The position numbers were made by a program, and so were the translations under genes. From the NCBI GenBank assembly GCA_039587535.1, contig JBDHIF010000008.1, forward strand, positions 1 to 64,000: a stretch of DNA of 64,000 bases, given 5' to 3'. How positions within the stretch are numbered: position 1 is the stretch's first letter; each line of letters opens with the position of its first letter. This document shows positions 59,751 through 64,000 of this stretch, one piece after another. The notes under the pieces are model-generated. The model had not been told where the DNA came from, did not search any database, and saw nothing but the letters and a program-made list of their open reading frames with translations. The DNA comes from JAWLHJ01 sp039587535. Its GTDB lineage: Bacteria > Gemmatimonadota > Gemmatimonadetes > Longimicrobiales > Gaopeijiaceae.

Positions 59751-61781
59751 ATGCCTGACAACCAGCCCAACAGTCCCGATCCCGACAACCGCGTCGGTCG
59801 CCTGTCCAAGAACGCAGCGTTTCTCATGATGATGGCGCTGATGCTCCTACTCACCATACAGATGGTGAGGGGACAAGGAGAGGCTCTCGCAGACTTCTCC
59901 TACACCGAGTTTCGTGAGCACCTCGCGGACGGACGTATCCACAGCGTGACGTTCCGCGACCGGCAGGTGGAGGGGGAGCTCACACAGCCGGTGACGCGAG
60001 ACGGCCAGGAGTTCACCGAGTTCGAGACACGCCTGCCCGGAGAGGTCACCGACGGGCTCTTGGAGGAGCTCGGCCAGCGTAATGTCATCGTCGAGGCTGA
60101 GCCGACCGAGACGGGGTGGGGCACCCTGCTCATCACGATGCTCCCGTGGCTCCTCTTCATTGCCTTCTGGATCTGGATCTTCCGCACCATGCAGGGTGGC
60201 GGAAACCGTGCGTTCCAGTTCGGCAGGTCGAAAGCCAAGATGATCTCGCCGGACACCCCCAAGGTGACGTTCTCGGATGTGGCCGGGGCGGACGAGGCGA
60301 AGGAGGAGCTCCAGGAGATCATCGAGTTCCTCAAGGATCCGGCGAAGTTTTCCAGGTTGGGAGGTCGCCTCCCGAAGGGCGTGCTGCTGGTCGGTCCGCC
60401 CGGGACCGGAAAGACGCTGCTGGCCCGGGCCGTGGCGGGCGAGGCGGGGCGTCCGTTTTTCCAGATGTCCGGGTCGGACTTCGTGGAGATGTTTGTCGGC
60501 GTGGGTGCTTCTCGAGTGCGTGATCTCTTCGAGCAGGGCAAGGCTCATGCCCCGTGCATCATCTTCGTGGACGAAATCGACGCGGTGGGCCGACACCGGG
60601 GTGCCGGTCTGGGCGGCGGGCACGACGAGCGCGAGCAGACCCTGAACGCGCTGCTCGTCGAGATGGACGGGTTCGAGTCGAACGAGGGGGTGATCCTCCT
60701 GGCGGCCACGAATCGGCCCGACGTCCTCGATCCTGCGCTCCTTCGTCCCGGACGCTTCGACCGGCAAGTCGTCGTGGATTCGCCCGACGTGAAGGGCCGC
60801 GAAGGGATCCTCAGAGTCCACGCCAAGAAGCTGCCGCTCGCGGACGATGTGGAGTTGTCGCTCATCGCCCGGGGAACGCCGGGGATGAGTGGTGCGGATC
60901 TGGCCAACATATGTAATGAGGCGGCTCTGCTGGCGGCGCGACGAGACGCGGACAAGGTCAGCATGGACGACTTCGAGCTGGCCAAGGACAAGGTCATGCT
61001 CGGGGCGGAGCGCCGGAGCCTCGTCCTCACGGAGAATGAGCGAAAGCTTACGGCCTACCACGAGGCGGGCCACGCGGTGCTGGGACTGAAGATTCCCGGC
61101 CTGGACCCGGTCCACAAGGTGACGATCGTGCCCCGAGGTCGGGCGCTGGGCATTACCGCCAGCCTCCCCGAGGAGGACCGTCACTCCTACACCCGTGACT
61201 GGATGGAAGGGCAGCTGGCCATGCTGTTCGGCGGCCGGGTGGCCGAGGAGATCATCTTCGGGGAGCAGGACGTCACCACCGGCGCCGGGAACGACATCGA
61301 GCGCGCCACAACCATGGCACGGCGGATGGTCACCAGCTTCGGCATGAGCGAGGTGATCGGGCTGGTGGCCGTAGACGAGAGTGAGCACGAGGTGTTCCTG
61401 GGCCGAGAGCTGTCCCAGCGCCGGCAGGTGTCCGAGCACACGCAGCGGATCGTCGACCAGGAAGTGAAGCGGATCATCGACGCGGCGCATGAAAAGGCGC
61501 GCACCGTGATCGAGGAGAATCGAGATCTGCTGGAGGCCATCGCTCAGGCCCTGCTGGACCGCGAGACTCTCGGGCGCGAGGACATCGAGCTGCTGGAGAT
61601 GGGTGAGCCGCTCCCCCCCATGCCGGAGCCCGAGGTGGAGGACCCCACGGGCCGGTCTGCCGCTGTACGTCCTGCCGCCGAGAGGAACCCCCAGCCTTTC
61701 GGGTTGCCGGGGGGCGAGGGACCACTACCCGGACCCGCGCCCGGCGTGAGGCAGGACCCTGAGCCGGACGAGGTGCCGTAG
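59751..61781 (+). CDS. ftsH: ATP-dependent zinc metalloprotease FtsH
   Basis: A membrane AAA+ protease that degrades misfolded and regulatory membrane proteins. The 676-residue protein has membrane segments at about 22-39 and 124-144 flanking a periplasmic domain. The AAA domain has Walker A GPPGTGKT (215-222), Walker B IIFVDEIDAVGRHRG and the SRH ATNRPDVLDPALLRPGRFDR. The zinc motif is HEAGH (437-441) with a downstream acidic ligand in the peptidase domain. The C-terminal 60 residues are Pro/Glu-rich and probably flexible. A TTG one codon upstream is possible. Confidence 0.97.
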   Translation: MPDNQPNSPDPDNRVGRLSKNAAFLMMMALMLLLTIQMVRGQGEALADFSYTEFREHLADGRIHSVTFRDRQVEGELTQPVTRDGQEFTEFETRLPGEVTDGLLEELGQRNVIVEAEPTETGWGTLLITMLPWLLFIAFWIWIFRTMQGGGNRAFQFGRSKAKMISPDTPKVTFSDVAGADEAKEELQEIIEFLKDPAKFSRLGGRLPKGVLLVGPPGTGKTLLARAVAGEAGRPFFQMSGSDFVEMFVGVGASRVRDLFEQGKAHAPCIIFVDEIDAVGRHRGAGLGGGHDEREQTLNALLVEMDGFESNEGVILLAATNRPDVLDPALLRPGRFDRQVVVDSPDVKGREGILRVHAKKLPLADDVELSLIARGTPGMSGADLANICNEAALLAARRDADKVSMDDFELAKDKVMLGAERRSLVLTENERKLTAYHEAGHAVLGLKIPGLDPVHKVTIVPRGRALGITASLPEEDRHSYTRDWMEGQLAMLFGGRVAEEIIFGEQDVTTGAGNDIERATTMARRMVTSFGMSEVIGLVAVDESEHEVFLGRELSQRRQVSEHTQRIVDQEVKRIIDAAHEKARTVIEENRDLLEAIAQALLDRETLGREDIELLEMGEPLPPMPEPEVEDPTGRSAAVRPAAERNPQPFGLPGGEGPLPGPAPGVRQDPEPDEVP

Positions 61782-61868
61782 CAAGCCATGCGAGACGCCT
61801 GTCGCATGCCGTCGAAGAAGTGATGACGAGGCGCTGGGGTCGGCGCTGGAACGGGGGCGCGGCCGTCC

Positions 61869-62687
61869 TTGGGTAGCGGGTGGGAGCAGCTGCGGCTTCT
61901 TCGCCCAGGCTGGGGCGATCTGTTCGAGATCGTCCTTGTGGCTCTGCTCCTGTACAGGGTCCTGCTGGTGCTGCAGCGTACCCGTGCCATGCAGATCATG
62001 CTGGGCGTCGCGCTGTTGGCCGGCACCTACGGTGCGGCCCGCCTACTCGACCTCATCCTGATCCGCACCCTGCTCGAGACCTTCTTCCAGTACGGAGCGA
62101 TCGCGGCGCTCGTGGTCTTCCAGCCGGAGCTTCGGGCCGCCCTGGCTCGACTGGGACGAAGCCGGATGATCCGATTTTTCCAGAAGATGGAGGGGAGCAA
62201 GGTCATCGACGAGATCGTCGAAGCCACGGAGCGCCTGTCCCGCGCCAAGCACGGGGCCATCATCGCGATAGAGCGTGAGGTGGGCCTCGACGAGTATGCC
62301 GAGACGGGGAGTCAGGTTCAGGCACGCGTCTCCGCTGAGATGCTTGCCACGGTCTTCACACCGTACTCGCCGCTGCACGACGGGGCCGTCCTCATCTCGG
62401 GCGACCAGATTCGGGCCGCCGGCGCCATCCTTCCCCTCACGCAGTCTCCGGTCAAAGACCGATCCTTGGGAACACGTCATCGGGCGGCTCTGGGGCTCAG
62501 CGAAGAAACCGACGCGGTGGTCGTGGTCGTGAGCGAGGAGACCGCCCAGGTGTCGGTGGCCATCGGCGGGCGGCTGGAGCGCGGCGTGACTTCGGAGCGT
62601 CTTCGAGAGATTGCGTCCGGGGCGTCGACTGCAGTGGAGCCAGTTGGAAGGACCGCCACGGCGAGCCGAGCTCCCGCCAGCGCCTGA
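61869..62687 (+). CDS. cdaA: Diadenylate cyclase CdaA
   Basis: Makes the second messenger cyclic di-AMP from two ATP. The 272-residue protein has about three N-terminal membrane segments (LFEIVLVALLLYRVLLVL, IMLGVALLAGTYGAARLL and the following QYGAIAALVVF). The DAC domain has PLHDGAVLI (D171-G172-A173) and GTRHRAALGL (R203-H204-R205). The start is TTG; no ATG or GTG in frame precedes the first membrane segment after ftsH. The usual neighbour ybbR/cdaR or glmM is not seen downstream. Cyclic di-AMP commonly controls osmolytes and cell-wall stress. Confidence 0.93.
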   Translation: MGSGWEQLRLLRPGWGDLFEIVLVALLLYRVLLVLQRTRAMQIMLGVALLAGTYGAARLLDLILIRTLLETFFQYGAIAALVVFQPELRAALARLGRSRMIRFFQKMEGSKVIDEIVEATERLSRAKHGAIIAIEREVGLDEYAETGSQVQARVSAEMLATVFTPYSPLHDGAVLISGDQIRAAGAILPLTQSPVKDRSLGTRHRAALGLSEETDAVVVVVSEETAQVSVAIGGRLERGVTSERLREIASGASTAVEPVGRTATASRAPASA

Positions 62688-62706
62688 GCACGCGGGACAC
62701 TTCGCG

Positions 62707-62736
62707 TTGACACCCCGGCGAGGCCACCCGTAGATT
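62707..62736 (+). promoter_or_regulatory. Candidate sigma-70-type promoter for the ExbB/ExbD genes
   Basis: TTGACA and TAGATT are separated by 18 bases in the 121-base gap after cdaA. This is the best promoter match in the window. It would start transcription about 65 bases before the ExbB-like gene. Confidence 0.6.
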
Positions 62737-62808
62737 GGCGGCGTTCCAAGTTCCAGTACCCGGCCGCGCCGCGGGTGCGCCCCACATTATTTCAGGAGCG
62801 TAGGATCC

Positions 62809-63558
62809 GTGAGCTCCCAGTATCGTCTGCTGACCCTCTTCGCCGACGGCGGGTGGATGATGTATCCGCTCGTCCTCTGTTCTTTGATCGCGGTCGGTGT
62901 GATCATCGCCAAGGCTTGGACGCTGTGGGTCGCGCACAAGGGCACCACCCAGGTGCTTCGGGACGTCGAGGAAGCTACCCGGGCCGGTAACGTCGAGAGC
63001 GCGATCCAGATCGCCAGCGAGACGCCCGGGCCTGCTTCGGCCATCTTGCTGGCCGGGCTCCGCCGCATCCAGAACCGCACGCTGGCCAGCGGTGAGCTCG
63101 AGTCTGCCGTCGCGACCACCGGCACCATCGAGCTCGCGTTCCTGGAGCGGGGCCTGGTGATCCTGGCCACCATCGCGAACGTGGCGCCCCTCATGGGCTT
63201 CCTCGGGACCGTGGCCGGCATGATCCTGGCGTTCGGCGCCATCGAAGCCGCCGGAGACGTGGATCCGTCGCTCGTGGCGGGCGGGATCAAGGTGGCGCTG
63301 CTCACGACCGCAGCTGGTCTGACCATCGCGGTTCCCGTGAACATCGGCTACAACTTCTTCGTATCCCGTATCGACATGCTCATCGTGGATATGGAGCAGG
63401 GAGCACAGCGGATCCTGAATCTCGCGTGGGATCTGGAGAAGGATGGGAAGATCGAGATCGTCTCCAAGGGCGACGCGCAGGCGAGCGGAGGCGCTCCTGC
63501 CGCAGGAGGAGCCGAAGCGGCTCCGATGCCGCCGCAGGGTGATTCGGCACCCGAGTAG
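62809..63558 (+). CDS. MotA/TolQ/ExbB proton channel family protein
   Basis: Inner-membrane energiser that uses the proton gradient to drive outer-membrane processes with an ExbD/TolR partner. The 249-residue protein has membrane segments at about 17-37, 118-140 and 160-182. The conserved ExbB region ANVAPLMGFLGTVAGMILAFGAIEAAG and KVALLTTAAGLTIAVPVNIGYNFF are present. The C-terminal 30 residues are Ala/Gly/Pro-rich. The GTG is preceded by AGGAGCGTAGGA. The next gene is the ExbD partner. The pair supports a diderm cell envelope. Confidence 0.93.
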   Translation: MSSQYRLLTLFADGGWMMYPLVLCSLIAVGVIIAKAWTLWVAHKGTTQVLRDVEEATRAGNVESAIQIASETPGPASAILLAGLRRIQNRTLASGELESAVATTGTIELAFLERGLVILATIANVAPLMGFLGTVAGMILAFGAIEAAGDVDPSLVAGGIKVALLTTAAGLTIAVPVNIGYNFFVSRIDMLIVDMEQGAQRILNLAWDLEKDGKIEIVSKGDAQASGGAPAAGGAEAAPMPPQGDSAPE

Positions 63559-63614
63559 CGGGAACCCCACGTACGCCGTATTGGTACCTCTGATCACACA
63601 CGAGGGCGAAACAC

Positions 63615-64000
63615 ATGTCAGTTCTGGGTAACAAGAAGCAGCGCGTCAGCGACGAGGTGCCGACCTCATCCACGGCTGACATTGCGTTCCTGCTCCTGAT
63701 CTTCTTCCTGGTCACGACGACATTCCCGAAGGACAAGGGACTCGCGATCGTGCTCCCGGAGCCGGGTGAGGAAGCGCAGGTCAGTCAGCGCAACATTCTG
63801 CACCTGATCATTCAGCCGACCGGAGTGGTGGATGTGCGGCGTGGTGAGAGCCAGCAGGTCCAGCAGATGCGCCCGCAGGAGATCGAGGGCCTCTGGCGGC
63901 AGGAAGTCGCGGCCAACGAGAACCTCATCGCCGCGGTGAAGACGCATCCCGATGCGGCTTACGCGTACATGGTGAATGTCCTCGACGCCCTGCATGCGGC
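63615..64000 (+). CDS. ExbD/TolR-family biopolymer transport protein, 3' end outside window
   Basis: Partner of the preceding ExbB-like protein. The visible 128 residues start SVLGNKKQRVSDEVPTSSTADIAFLLLIFFLVTT, with the conserved aspartate at the membrane segment's start (STADIAFLLL) that carries protons. The periplasmic domain follows (RNILHLIIQPTGVVDVRRGE). The gene continues past the right edge, so a second ExbD or a TonB-type gene may follow. Confidence 0.93.
   Translation, partial: MSVLGNKKQRVSDEVPTSSTADIAFLLLIFFLVTTTFPKDKGLAIVLPEPGEEAQVSQRNILHLIIQPTGVVDVRRGESQQVQQMRPQEIEGLWRQEVAANENLIAAVKTHPDAAYAYMVNVLDALHA

Noticed and set aside
61782..61868. A folP gene between ftsH and cdaA
   Set aside because: folP is often found in this position in relatives, but only 87 non-coding bases lie here.
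1..64000. CRISPR arrays, insertion sequences, prophage or restriction-modification genes
   Set aside because: No regularly spaced repeats, transposase motifs or phage structural genes are visible on either strand.

Overview
The window is high-GC, densely packed bacterial chromosome. It carries mostly housekeeping genes on the + strand, often joined by 4-base ATGA/GTGA stop-start overlaps. The gene content fits a Gram-negative-type, non-proteobacterial lineage, and my best guess is Gemmatimonadota. The clues are hrcA-dnaJ-prmA, a myo-inositol-phosphate synthase beside tmk, a secreted TolB-propeller amidohydrolase, LemA with an extended M48 protease, a Minf_1886-family protein, and tilS-hpt-ftsH-cdaA followed by ExbB/ExbD. 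This assignment is inference from content and order; no rRNA is present to confirm it.

Layout. 0-11.7 kb: prmC (cut by the left edge), a YlbF-like protein, inositol-3-phosphate synthase, tmk, a C-terminal processing protease, obgE, dprA, hemW, hrcA, dnaJ and prmA. 11.7-22.2 kb: an unknown minus-strand gene, a HIT protein, a YqeY protein, mutS2, dnaG, a coiled-coil zinc-ribbon protein, recJ, rsmD, coaD and pta. 22.2-25.2 kb: a PadR regulator with a palindrome upstream, then a three-gene partner-switching module (STAS antagonist, HATPase anti-sigma-like kinase, GAF-PP2C phosphatase). 25.2-28.5 kb: rsmA, the redox repressor rex with a near-perfect Rex operator on its own promoter, a DEDDh exonuclease and a metallo-beta-lactamase-fold hydrolase. 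28.6-35.9 kb: thiolase, bioY, a CPBP protease, 3-hydroxyacyl-CoA dehydrogenase, acyl-CoA dehydrogenase, a leucine-dehydrogenase-like enzyme and glyA, a fatty/branched-chain acid and amino-acid catabolism block. 35.9-41.9 kb: Minf_1886-family protein, a small zinc ribbon, nnr, thiL, plsC, eno and ftsB-like.

42-46.2 kb is the accessory-looking part. It holds a slipin (minus), tRNA-Met(CAU) with a strong terminator, a FkbM methyltransferase, a GT4 glycosyltransferase, and an ~850 bp gene-poor stretch with a trypsin-like protease relic and an orphan reading frame. 46.2-53 kb (minus strand): formate-THF ligase, a secreted propeller-amidohydrolase and a multipass GT39-like protein. 53-64 kb: lemA and an M48 protease with a TerB-like tail, a decayed HEMGH membrane-protease gene, an unknown gene, a glycerophosphodiester phosphodiesterase, tilS, hpt, ftsH, cdaA, exbB and exbD (cut by the right edge).

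No CRISPR array, insertion sequence, prophage or obvious novel defence system was found. The points most worth following are the Rex and PadR operators, the orphan partner-switching module, and the two gene relics.
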